Below are positions 33,631 to 42,962 of a DNA stretch of 44,361 nt, one piece after another. This stretch comes from Prevotella sp. GTDB lineage: Bacteria; Bacteroidota; Bacteroidia; Bacteroidales; Bacteroidaceae. Position 1 is the first letter of the stretch, and each line of letters begins with the position of its first letter. The stretch is from NCBI GenBank assembly GCA_017395215.1, contig JAFPVW010000195.1:1-44361 (forward strand). Direction: 5' to 3'. The notes under the pieces were generated by a model, which worked only from the letters and a program-made list of their open reading frames with translations, did no database searches and had not been told where the DNA came from. The translations under genes and the position numbers were made by a program.

Positions 33631-34797
33631 TTAGCAGAGGCGGCGCGAACCGTCGCCGATGACGACGTCGTAGACCTTGGGCTCGTGGCCGTACTTCTCG
33701 TTGAACTTCTGCTTGGCAGTAGCGATGAACTGCTTGTAGAGGTCGTTGCGCACGAGGTTGATGGTGCAGCCGCCGAAGCCACCGCCCATGATGCGGCTAC
33801 CCGTCACACCGCACTCCTTGGCGATGTCGTTCAGGAAGTCGAGCTCCTCACAAGAGACCTCGTAGTCCTTCGACAGACCCTCGTGAGTCTTGTACATCAT
33901 CTCGCCGACCTTCTCGTAGTCGCCTTCGTTCAGGGCGTCGCAGACAGCGAGCACGCGGTCCTTCTCGCCGAGCACGAACTTGGCGCGGCTGTAGTCCTCG
34001 GCTCCTACCTCGTCCTTCACTTCCTCAAGCTGCTCCCAGGTGCAGTCGCGCAGGGTCTCGAACTTGCCCTCCGGATGCTTGGCCTGGATGTGCTTCACGA
34101 CGTTCTCGCACGAGTTGCGGCGGTCGTTGTAGGGCGAGCCGGCCAGCTGGTGCTTCACGACGCTGTCGAGCAGAACCAGACGATAGCCGTCGGGCTTGAA
34201 GGGGAAGTACTCGAACTCGCGGCTGCGGCAGTCGAGGCGCATCAGGCAGCCTGCCTTGCCGAAGACGGAGGCAAACTGGTCCATGATACCGCAGTTGACG
34301 CCGCAGTAGTTGTGCTCAGTGGCCTGTCCGGCAAGTGCCATATCCCACTGCGAGACCTTGTTCTCGCCAAAGAGGTCGTTCAGACCGCAGGCGAAGCAGC
34401 TCTCCATAGCAGCACTTGAGGACATACCGGCACCGAGGGGCACATCACCGGCGAAGGCGATGTTGAAACCCTTCACGGGAACACCCAGCTTGCGCATTTC
34501 GAGGGCGATACCATAGATATAGCGAGCCCAAGAGGCCTTGGGGCCTGCGGGGTCGTCGAGGTGGAAGTCCACACGGTCCTTCAGGTCGATGGCGTAGGCC
34601 ATCACGGTGTCTTCAGTACCGTTGACGCGCATCTCGGCTGTGATGCCCTTGTCAACTGCTCCGGGGAATACGAATCCGCCGTTATAGTCGGTGTGCTCAC
34701 CAATCAGGTTGATACGACCGGGCGACGTGTACACATTACCAGTTTTTCCGTCAAAGTGCTTGATGAAGCGGCTTCTTACAAATTCAATGTCAATCAT
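33631..34797 (-). CDS. galK: Galactokinase
   Basis: GalK phosphorylates alpha-galactose at C1 with ATP. The 388 aa GHMP kinase shows the galactose-binding [20 protein letters not shown] (residues 30-49), the ATP-binding [13 protein letters not shown] (about 124) and the C-terminal [12 protein letters not shown] (about 341). It is the last gene of the galM-transporter-galK operon, 39 bp after the transporter, and is followed by a strong terminator. Confidence 0.96.
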   Translation of the reverse strand: MIDIEFVRSRFIKHFDGKTGNVYTSPGRINLIGEHTDYNGGFVFPGAVDKGITAEMRVNGTEDTVMAYAIDLKDRVDFHLDDPAGPKASWARYIYGIALEMRKLGVPVKGFNIAFAGDVPLGAGMSSSAAMESCFACGLNDLFGENKVSQWDMALAGQATEHNYCGVNCGIMDQFASVFGKAGCLMRLDCRSREFEYFPFKPDGYRLVLLDSVVKHQLAGSPYNDRRNSCENVVKHIQAKHPEGKFETLRDCTWEQLEEVKDEVGAEDYSRAKFVLGEKDRVLAVCDALNEGDYEKVGEMMYKTHEGLSKDYEVSCEELDFLNDIAKECGVTGSRIMGGGFGGCTINLVRNDLYKQFIATAKQKFNEKYGHEPKVYDVVIGDGSRRLC

Positions 34798-34836
34798 GTC
34801 TTTTTCTTGTTTATATGTTAATATTGTATTAGTAGT

Positions 34837-36081
34837 TTATTTTGCAGATATACCAATCTTGCTACCCCAGTTGCAGAACCAGATGATGTAGGCGTAGAAT
34901 ATGAACATGGCGCAGAGGGCGATGATGACACCAGCAGCGTCGACGATGGCACCCATGACAGGCATGAGGATAGCAGCGCCGATGACACCCGTGTTGATGA
35001 CACCCGAGGCAGCTTTTGTGTGAGGACCAAGCTCCTGCAGGCCCAAGTTGAAGATGAGGGGCCACATCACTGAGTGGAACAGACCAGCAGCCAGCATCAG
35101 CCAGATACCGAACATCGACGACGAGAACAGCAGCGACAGCAGGATGCACAGGGCACCGAGGCACAGGCAGGCTGTCAGCAGCTTGCGGGGTTCAAACTTC
35201 GTCAGGATACCAGCACCGACGAAACGTCCCACCATCATACCGCCCCAGTAATAGGCCAGATACGTCGTGGCCATAGAGGCACAAGCGGCAGAGTCCATGT
35301 CAGGATAGAGCAGCTGGAAACGGTAGGGGAGCATCGAAGGAACGCCAATCTCCACACCCATATACATGAAAATGGCAAGTGCGCCGAGCCATACATGGGT
35401 ATACTTGAAGACGCTCGACTTGTATTCCTTCTTCTCGCCACTGGCCTCTTCGGCCTGTTTGCCTTCGTCAATCTTCGGCAGCTTCAGGAACACCAGGATA
35501 CCGCAGATAATCAGCGTGAAGATACCCAGTCCGAGGAACGGTCCGGGAACATACTCGGGAGCTGGTGTCTTGCCGTTGATGATGACGTATGTGATGAACA
35601 GCGGAGCAACTGTCGTAGCTACCGAATTCAGAGCCTGTGAAAGCGTCATACGGAATGCGCCACTCTCAGGTTTGCCAAGCACCATCACATAGGGATTAGC
35701 CACGTTTTGGAGCATTACCACACCCATGGCAACGATACACATGGAGAGCAGGAACACAACGTAGACATTGCTTCCAGCAGAGATTGCAGCACTGATGCCA
35801 AATGAGTTGATAACGAAGCCAATACCAGCAACGGCAAGACCGAGCAACAATGTGCCCTTATAGCCGATTTTGCTCATCAGCATGGCAAATGGAATCGCCA
35901 GCAGATAGGCGCCGTAGAAGGCGGTGTTGACATACTGACCCTGTTGAGCAGTCAGGTTAAATGCCTCCGACAAGAAGGCGATCATTGAGTTGTTCATTGT
36001 CGTGATGAATCCAATGAGGAAGCACACGATGAACACAATAATCAACGGGAACAGATAGTTCTGGTTTTGTTTGTCTGACAT
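34837..36081 (-). CDS. FHS-family sugar MFS transporter (glucose/galactose, GluP/FucP-like)
   Basis: The 414 aa protein has about 12 membrane segments. FLIGFITTMNNSMIAFLSEA in the first helix is typical of the fucose-glucose-galactose-H+ symporter (FHS) family, as are AYLLAIPFAMLMSKIGYKG and the closing VGSGALILP-like segment VIGAAILMPVMGAIVD. It would import galactose or glucose with protons. Position between galM and galK points to galactose as the substrate; that is inference from context. Confidence 0.88.
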   Translation of the reverse strand: MSDKQNQNYLFPLIIVFIVCFLIGFITTMNNSMIAFLSEAFNLTAQQGQYVNTAFYGAYLLAIPFAMLMSKIGYKGTLLLGLAVAGIGFVINSFGISAAISAGSNVYVVFLLSMCIVAMGVVMLQNVANPYVMVLGKPESGAFRMTLSQALNSVATTVAPLFITYVIINGKTPAPEYVPGPFLGLGIFTLIICGILVFLKLPKIDEGKQAEEASGEKKEYKSSVFKYTHVWLGALAIFMYMGVEIGVPSMLPYRFQLLYPDMDSAACASMATTYLAYYWGGMMVGRFVGAGILTKFEPRKLLTACLCLGALCILLSLLFSSSMFGIWLMLAAGLFHSVMWPLIFNLGLQELGPHTKAASGVINTGVIGAAILMPVMGAIVDAAGVIIALCAMFIFYAYIIWFCNWGSKIGISAK

Positions 36082-36182
36082 ATAGTTTAAATTGACAATT
36101 GAGATTTTAGAACTGAGAATTATTATAATCTCTTTCTGCTATCTCATATTAATAATATTACTTGTTTTTCATTCTTTGAAGT

Positions 36183-36223
36183 CTGAGAATTGAGGCTTAT
36201 GCAATTTAATTCTCAATTCTCAG
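36183..36223. repeat. 12-bp perfect inverted repeat between galM and the transporter gene
   Basis: CTGAGAATTGAG (36183-36194) and CTCAATTCTCAG (36212-36223) are exact reverse complements with a 17-nt loop. A similar partial sequence (CTGAGAATT) occurs at about 36113. It may be a hairpin that adjusts how much of the operon mRNA continues past galM. Confidence 0.65.
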
Positions 36224-36233
36224 AACTCAAGTC

Positions 36234-37322
36234 TTATTCAACGACTCCGAAGCGATAGATAGTCTTTGACTTGAAGCGGTGGTGCGGGTTCAGCACGACG
36301 CTGGGGAAGTAAGGACGGTTGGGTGAGTCGGGGAAGTGCTGGGTCTCAAGGCAGACAGCCGAGCGACGGGGGTATGTGGCGCCGTTGGCACCCTTGTAAC
36401 CTTCCAGATAGTTGCCTGTGTAGAGCTGCATGCCGGGCTCGGTGGTGTAGCACTCCAGCGTACGTCCGCTCTTTGGGTCGGTCAGTCTGGCAGCAAAGCT
36501 CAGCTCGCCTTCCTCCTGCTTGTTCAGCACGTAGTTGTGGTCGTAGCCGTTACCAAATTTAATCTGCTCGAAGTCAGCGTCGATGTCCTGACCGATGGTC
36601 TTGGGAGCGCGGAAGTCGAACGGTGTGCCTTCAACCTTCAGGATTTCGCCCGTAGGAATGGCGGTGTCGTCGGTAGGCAGATAGAAGTCGGCATTGATTT
36701 CGCAGACGAGGTCGTCGATGGTGGGGGTGGGATCAGCTGCTCCTGCCAGTGCAAAGAAGGCGTGGTGCGTCAGGTTGATGATGGTCTTCTTGTTGGTGCT
36801 GGCCAGATACTCGATGACCAGTTCGTTGAGGTCGGTGAAGGTGAATTCCACCGTCACGTCGACTTCGCCCGTGTAGCCTTCCTCGCCGTAGCTTGAGACG
36901 CGGTGCAGGGCCAGCGAGCGGGGACCCATCTGACGGGCATCCCATACCTTGGCATTGAAGCCCTTCAGACCGCCGTGCAGGTGGTTGGGGCCGTTGTTGA
37001 TAGCCAGCTGGTAGTCCTTGCCGTTCAGCGTGAACTGTCCCTTGCAGATGCGGTTGCCCCAGCGCCCGATCAGCGTCGAGAGGTAAGGCTCCTCGCCGTT
37101 CATGAGCTGCTGGATGTTGGCATGTCCCTCAATGACATTGCCCACGTTTCCGTCCTTGTCGGGCACCATGATGGCGCAGATGGCGCCGCCAAAGTTTGTG
37201 ATTGCTACTTCGTAACCCTTGCGATTGCGCAGGATGTACAGATCAGTTTTTTTACCATTGATAGTGGCCTGGAAATCTTCTCTTTTCAGACCACAAAGAG
37301 TCGCATTTTCTGTGTTTGCCAT
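36234..37322 (-). CDS. galM: Aldose 1-epimerase (mutarotase)
   Basis: GalM interconverts the anomers of galactose and feeds galactokinase. The 362 aa protein shows TNFGGAICAIMVPDK, the RWGNRICKGQF segment, NLTHHAFFALAG with the catalytic His, and VCLETQHFPDSPN with the catalytic Glu. I place the start at 37322 (MANTENATL), because the longer frame begins with an unlikely leader and overlaps the promoter region. It is the first gene of the galactose operon; 152 bp of AT-rich DNA without a gene separate it from the transporter. Confidence 0.93.
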   Translation of the reverse strand: MANTENATLCGLKREDFQATINGKKTDLYILRNRKGYEVAITNFGGAICAIMVPDKDGNVGNVIEGHANIQQLMNGEEPYLSTLIGRWGNRICKGQFTLNGKDYQLAINNGPNHLHGGLKGFNAKVWDARQMGPRSLALHRVSSYGEEGYTGEVDVTVEFTFTDLNELVIEYLASTNKKTIINLTHHAFFALAGAADPTPTIDDLVCEINADFYLPTDDTAIPTGEILKVEGTPFDFRAPKTIGQDIDADFEQIKFGNGYDHNYVLNKQEEGELSFAARLTDPKSGRTLECYTTEPGMQLYTGNYLEGYKGANGATYPRRSAVCLETQHFPDSPNRPYFPSVVLNPHHRFKSKTIYRFGVVE

Positions 37323-37356
37323 AACTGTTTGTTTTAAGTTTAAAAGTATTTGCCTA

Positions 37357-37388
37357 CAAAGTAACAAAAAATAAACCAAACAAACAAA
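37357..37388 (-). promoter_or_regulatory. Possible promoter for the galactose operon
   Basis: On the minus strand TTACTTTG (37364-37357) differs from TAnnTTTG at one base; TTTG (37388-37385) lies 20 nt upstream. The distance to the galM ATG is 34 bp. Confidence 0.4.
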
Positions 37389-37399
37389 GGAAAGAACGC

Positions 37400-37436
37400 A
37401 AAAAACGTTTAAGGGAGTGTTAAAAACACCTAAACG
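37400..37436 (-). terminator. Terminator overlapping the folC stop codon
   Basis: On the minus strand CGTTTA (37436-37431) begins inside the last folC codons and pairs with TAAACG (37411-37406), with an inner GTGTT/AACAC pair, then a run of T (37405-37400). The stop codon is therefore part of the stem. Confidence 0.65.
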
Positions 37437-38722
37437 CCCTTTTTCAGGAAGTCAGCGACCACATAATTGCTGCCTCCGACGAAGATAAAATCGCTTTTCC
37501 GGGCTGCTTTTTGTGCCGCAGCGAAGGCTTCTTCCACCGTCTCATAGCAGTCGCCCGAGAGTCCTGACAGGCTGGCGGCTTCCTGCAGTCGCTCGACGGG
37601 AAGTGCCCGGTGTGTCGAGGGCTGGGTGAAGTAGTATGTGGCGTTTTTGGGAGCAAGAGCCAAGACGCCGTTGACGTCTTTGTCGCTGACCATTCCGAAG
37701 ACGATGTGCAGCTTTCCGCCCTTGAGGGCAGCCAACTGCTTGCCGAGGTTTTCCCACGCGGCAATGTTATGGCCAATGTCGCAGATGACCGTTGGCGAAG
37801 TGCTGACCGTCTGCCAGCGGGCCATCAGACCGGTGAGTTCGCTGACGTGTGCGAAAGCCTCTTTGACGACTTTCTTCTGCCTCTTGACGATGCCCAGTCC
37901 GACCAGCACGTCGGCAGCGCATATTATGGTACGCGTGTTCTTTATTTGATAGTTGCCGTAAAGCTCGCCATTGAACGTCCCCCAGTGTGCGGTCTTGTAG
38001 CTGATGACACTGCTGTCGGCCATGAGTGTGGCAGAGAGCATCTCCTGCTCGTCCTCAGCAAAGCGGATGGGGGCATGGCGCTGCTGTGCTAACGACTCAA
38101 AGACGTGGCGCGACTCAGGCGAGGTCTCGCCGATGACCACGGGTACACCGTCCTTGATGATGCCGCCTTTTTCGAACGCTATCTGTTCGACGGTCTTCCC
38201 GAGAATCTGCGTATGTTCCAGGCTGACGTTGGTGATAACCGAGAGAACGGGCGTGATGATGTTCGTGCTGTCGAGGCGTCCGCCTAATCCCACTTCAACC
38301 ACGGCAATGTCAATCTGCTCGTCGCTGAAGTACTTGAAGGCCATCGCCGTGGCTATCTCGAAAAATGTGCAGCCGATGGTCTCAAACTGCTTGCGCCCTT
38401 CCTCGACAAACCGCACCACATAATCCTGATTGATGGGCGCGCCATTGATGCGGATGCGCTCGCTGAAGTCCAGCACGTGGGGCGACGTGTAGAGACCTAC
38501 TTTGTAGCCACCCGACTGCAAAATAGCGGCCAGCGTGTGTGAGACCGAACCCTTGCCGTTGGTGCCGGTAACGTGGATGCACTTGAAGTCCCGGTGCGGG
38601 TGACCGTAGTGGTCGTCCAGCCGCAGCATATTGTCCAGACTGGCTTTATAGCCCGTCTGGCCCTGATGTTCGAAGTTAGCCGTCTTACAGAACAGCCACT
38701 CACACGTCTCTTGATATGTCAC
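37430..38722 (-). CDS. folC: Dihydrofolate/folylpolyglutamate synthase
   Basis: FolC adds glutamate to dihydropteroate and to folates. The 430 aa Mur-ligase-like protein shows the ATP-binding HVTGTNGKGSVSHTLAAIL (about residues 49-67), the TSPHVLDFSERIRI omega-loop region, VVEVGLGGRLDSTNII and the C-terminal ligase domain with VICDIGHN. It lies 28 bp after dnaJ, so it may share the grpE-dnaJ transcript. Confidence 0.95.
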   Translation of the reverse strand: MTYQETCEWLFCKTANFEHQGQTGYKASLDNMLRLDDHYGHPHRDFKCIHVTGTNGKGSVSHTLAAILQSGGYKVGLYTSPHVLDFSERIRINGAPINQDYVVRFVEEGRKQFETIGCTFFEIATAMAFKYFSDEQIDIAVVEVGLGGRLDSTNIITPVLSVITNVSLEHTQILGKTVEQIAFEKGGIIKDGVPVVIGETSPESRHVFESLAQQRHAPIRFAEDEQEMLSATLMADSSVISYKTAHWGTFNGELYGNYQIKNTRTIICAADVLVGLGIVKRQKKVVKEAFAHVSELTGLMARWQTVSTSPTVICDIGHNIAAWENLGKQLAALKGGKLHIVFGMVSDKDVNGVLALAPKNATYYFTQPSTHRALPVERLQEAASLSGLSGDCYETVEEAFAAAQKAARKSDFIFVGGSNYVVADFLKKGV

Positions 38723-38750
38723 TGGGGAATTTTCGATTTTCGATTGGGGC

Positions 38751-39896
38751 TTAACTAAAGTAATTCTTGAACCGCTGGAAGATGGTCTCCTTGGTCTGCT
38801 TGTCGCCCTTGAAGTTGTCGCTCTCCTTGAACTGCTCGATGGCCTCCTTCTCGCTGCGACTCAAGGTCTTCGGCACGTAGACGCTGATGTTGACCACCAG
38901 GTCGCCCCTGCCACTGCCGTAGCCTTGCACGGCGGGCAGACCCTTGCCACGCAGACGGAGCGTCTTGCCAGGCTGTGTGCCGTTGTCGATCTTCACGCGA
39001 AGCTTGCTGCCCTCGATGGTAGGAATCTCTATGTCGCCTCCAAGCGCTGCTGTAGGGAAGTCGAGCAACAGATTGTATATAAGGTCGTTACCGTCTCTTA
39101 CAAACGTACTGTTCTTCTCCTCTTCTATGAATACCTGAATGTCGCCATTGATGCCGTTCTTGCGTCCGGCATTTCCCTTGCCGGGAACATTGACCACCAT
39201 GCCTTCGGCTACGCCGGCGGGAATCTTGATCTCGACCACCTCTTCGCCTTTGACGATGCCCTCGCCACCACATTCCTTACACTTGTTCTTGATGACGGTT
39301 CCTTCGCCACCACACGTCGGACAGACACTCTGCGTCTGCATCATACCGAAGATGCTCTGCTTGGTATGGGTGACGACGCCCAGGCCGTGACACGTCGGAC
39401 ACTGCTCAACGCCAGAACCCGTCTCAGCACCCGTGCCGTGACAATGCTCACAAGGAATATCCTTGCGCACCTTGAACTTCTTGGTGACACCTTGGTTTAT
39501 CTCTTCCAACGTCAGGCGCAGCTTCAGTCTCAGGTCGCTGCCACGATGTTGCTGGGGACGTCGCGGACCACCGCCAAAGCCACCGAAGCCATGACCACCG
39601 AAGATGTCGCCAAACATCGAGAAGATGTCGTCCATGTTCATCGAGGCACCGCCGAAGCCGCCGAAACCTCCACCCGAGAGGCCCTCAAAGCCAAACTGGT
39701 CATACTGCTGACGCTTCTGCGGGTCGTGGAGCACGTCGTAGGCCTCTGCAGCCTCCTTGAACTTCTCCTCTGCCTCTTTGTCACCCGGATTGCGGTCGGG
39801 GTGGTATTTGATGGCTATCTTGCGATATGCTTTCTTAATCTCGTCCTCGGTGGCCGTCTTACTGACGCCCAGCACGTCGTAATAGTCTCTTTTCAT
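38751..39896 (-). CDS. dnaJ: Chaperone DnaJ
   Basis: DnaJ delivers unfolded clients to DnaK and triggers its ATPase. The 381 aa protein has the J domain with the HPD motif ([10 protein letters not shown], residue 31 on), a Gly/Phe-rich region ([13 protein letters not shown]), four zinc-binding CxxCxGxG repeats ([32 protein letters not shown]) and the two C-terminal client domains. Its ATG overlaps the grpE stop by 4 bases. dnaK is not in the window. Confidence 0.97.
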   Translation of the reverse strand: MKRDYYDVLGVSKTATEDEIKKAYRKIAIKYHPDRNPGDKEAEEKFKEAAEAYDVLHDPQKRQQYDQFGFEGLSGGGFGGFGGASMNMDDIFSMFGDIFGGHGFGGFGGGPRRPQQHRGSDLRLKLRLTLEEINQGVTKKFKVRKDIPCEHCHGTGAETGSGVEQCPTCHGLGVVTHTKQSIFGMMQTQSVCPTCGGEGTVIKNKCKECGGEGIVKGEEVVEIKIPAGVAEGMVVNVPGKGNAGRKNGINGDIQVFIEEEKNSTFVRDGNDLIYNLLLDFPTAALGGDIEIPTIEGSKLRVKIDNGTQPGKTLRLRGKGLPAVQGYGSGRGDLVVNISVYVPKTLSRSEKEAIEQFKESDNFKGDKQTKETIFQRFKNYFS

Positions 39897-40465
39897 TGTC
39901 CAACTGCCACTTTGGCGTGGCGTATCACCTTGTCATTCAGTTTGTAACCCTTCTGTACGCAGTCAATCACCTTGCCTTTCTTGTCGTCGCCCATTCCCGG
40001 CACCATGGCCACGGCCTCATGGACATCGGTGTCGAAGTCGGCCTCTTCAGTCTCTATCACGCTGACGCCCTGACTCTCAAGCACTTTCAGCAGCTTGTGG
40101 TAGATCAGTTCCATGCCTTCGCGCAGCACGGCAGGCTCGTCGGTCTTGGTACCGTTCTCAATGGCGCGCTCCATGTCGTCGACAACTGGCAAAATGGCAG
40201 TCAGAACCTTCTCGCCGCCGTTCAGAATCAGCTCAGCACGCTCTTTGAGCGTACGCTTGCGGTAGTTGTCAAACTCAGCCACCGAGCGCAGGTACTTGTC
40301 CTTCAGCTCGGCAATCTGTTCCTCGGCAGCCTCTAACGGGTCTTTTTCTTCCGCAGCCTCGGTGGCAGCAGCTTCCTCGGCAGCAGCCTCCTCTGTCCCG
40401 GCTTGTACGTCCTGCTCTTCCTGCAGGTTCTCTCCATCTTCGATGTTGATATCTTTTTCTGTCAT
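39893..40465 (-). CDS. grpE: Nucleotide exchange factor GrpE
   Basis: GrpE releases ADP from DnaK. The 190 aa protein has a long acidic, alanine-rich N-terminus ([18 protein letters not shown]), a helical coiled-coil region ([19 protein letters not shown]) and the C-terminal beta domain ([20 protein letters not shown], then [19 protein letters not shown]), which is the family signature. It is the first gene of the grpE-dnaJ pair. I find no convincing promoter or heat-shock element upstream. Confidence 0.96.
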   Translation of the reverse strand: MTEKDINIEDGENLQEEQDVQAGTEEAAAEEAAATEAAEEKDPLEAAEEQIAELKDKYLRSVAEFDNYRKRTLKERAELILNGGEKVLTAILPVVDDMERAIENGTKTDEPAVLREGMELIYHKLLKVLESQGVSVIETEEADFDTDVHEAVAMVPGMGDDKKGKVIDCVQKGYKLNDKVIRHAKVAVGQ

Positions 40466-40520
40466 AATAAACCTTATTATATGTTACTTTGCATGTAGAA
40501 TAGCAAAAAGCGTGCCAAAT

Positions 40521-40559
40521 AAAAAGCTTCATGGTCTCTTTTTCCAGAAACCATGAAGC
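40521..40559 (-). terminator. Terminator after the ABC-F gene
   Basis: GCTTCATGGT (40526-40535) and ACCATGAAGC (40550-40559) form a perfect 10-bp stem; on the minus strand a T-run (40525-40521) follows. It lies 24 bp after the ABC-F stop. Confidence 0.8.
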
Positions 40560-40582
40560 CTGATTCCTTTTTAGAGCCTGTT

Positions 40583-42199
<1,617 letters not shown>

Positions 42200-42224
42200 T
42201 TAATGCTTCTTCCTACTTTTTCTG

Positions 42225-42662
42225 TTACTCAATGACGACGAGTGCCTCGTCCTCCATCACGCTCTGGCCAACCTTCACGCAGATGGCGGTCACCTTACCG
42301 CTCTTCTCGGCCTGCAGGTTGTTGGCCATCTTCATGGCTTCGAGCACGATGACGTTGTCGCCGGCCTGCACCTCCTGACCAACCTCGACGAGGATGTCGG
42401 TGATGACACCTGGCAGTGGCGACTTCAGGGCCGTCCCAACCCCTCCCTGTGAGGGAGCGGCGTCATTACCATTATCCGAAGCAGAGTCCTTGCTCCCCTC
42501 CCTACGGGGGAGGGGTTGGGGGTGGGGCTTCTCCTCCTTTTCCATCTCCACCTTGAACTCCTCGCCGTTGACGGTGAGTGTGGCGATGTTGTCGACGATT
42601 TCTCCGATGGCAACCGCATATTTGTTGCCGTTGATGGTGTATTTATACTCTTTTTTCATCAC
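42225..42662 (-). CDS. Biotin carboxyl carrier protein of a carboxylase/decarboxylase
   Basis: This 145 aa protein carries a C-terminal biotinyl domain (residues 78-145) with the biotin-acceptor lysine in EAMKM and the matching LKSPLPGVITDI start. It moves CO2 between carboxylation sites of a methylmalonyl-CoA decarboxylase or propionyl-CoA carboxylase. The N-terminal 40 residues (YKYTINGNKYAVAIGEI) are the usual small beta domain. The linker, residues about 45-77 (PHPQPLPRREG ... DAAPSQGGVG), is coded by an inverted-repeat element rather than by an ordinary Pro/Ala linker. The ABC-F gene follows 28 bp after its stop. Confidence 0.9.
   Translation of the reverse strand: MMKKEYKYTINGNKYAVAIGEIVDNIATLTVNGEEFKVEMEKEEKPHPQPLPRREGSKDSASDNGNDAAPSQGGVGTALKSPLPGVITDILVEVGQEVQAGDNVIVLEAMKMANNLQAEKSGKVTAICVKVGQSVMEDEALVVIE
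42433..42530. repeat. Inverted-repeat element forming the biotin carrier linker
   Basis: CCCAACCCCTCCC (42435-42447) and GGGAGGGGTTGGG (42508-42520) are exact inverted copies; each is followed inward by its own small palindrome. The outer right side continues as GGTGGGGCTT like the arms at 42832-42959. The whole element stays in frame. Confidence 0.8.
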
Positions 42663-42672
42663 TCATATTGAT

Positions 42673-42825
42673 TTAGGGGCGTGCTGTCATGCTCAGCGAT
42701 GCCAGGTTCCACATGGTCTGGTGCTCGGCAATGGTGATCTTGCCGGTCTCGATGTCGTGTACGTTGTTACCCATGTACTCGTGCAGTGCCAGCGCTATGG
42801 CAGCGTAGACTTCGTTTTTGTTCAT
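42673..42825 (-). CDS. Small protein of the carboxyltransferase operon
   Basis: A 50 aa frame starting MNKNEVYAAIALALHEYMGN and ending MWNLASLSMTARP lies between the carboxyltransferase and the biotin carrier gene. The EVYAAIALAL start and the WN...P ending look like the C-terminal tail of the gamma/delta subunits of sodium-pumping decarboxylases, without their membrane helix; this is inference from pattern memory. It would serve as an assembly piece for the complex. It stops 10 bp before the biotin carrier gene. Confidence 0.7.
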   Translation of the reverse strand: MNKNEVYAAIALALHEYMGNNVHDIETGKITIAEHQTMWNLASLSMTARP

Positions 42826-42831
42826 AATCGT

Positions 42832-42959
42832 GCCCACCCCCGACCCCTCCCCAAGGGAGGGGAGTATGGTTACTTTAGGGGGTGATTTGTCTCCATTTTG
42901 TTAATAATATTAAGCCACCCCAAAACTCCCCTCCCTTGGGGAAGGGGTAGGGGGTGGGC
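42832..42959. repeat. 128-bp element with 33/34-bp inverted C/G-rich arms
   Basis: The left arm (42832-42864, starting GCCCACCCCCGACCCCTCCC) and right arm (42926-42959) are inverted copies with one mismatch and one indel. Each arm also contains a small palindrome (CTCCCcaaGGGAG type). The 61-bp middle is AT-rich without a gene. It fills almost the whole gap between the carboxyltransferase stop (42963) and the small-protein start (42825). Confidence 0.85.
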
Positions 42960-42962
42960 TTG

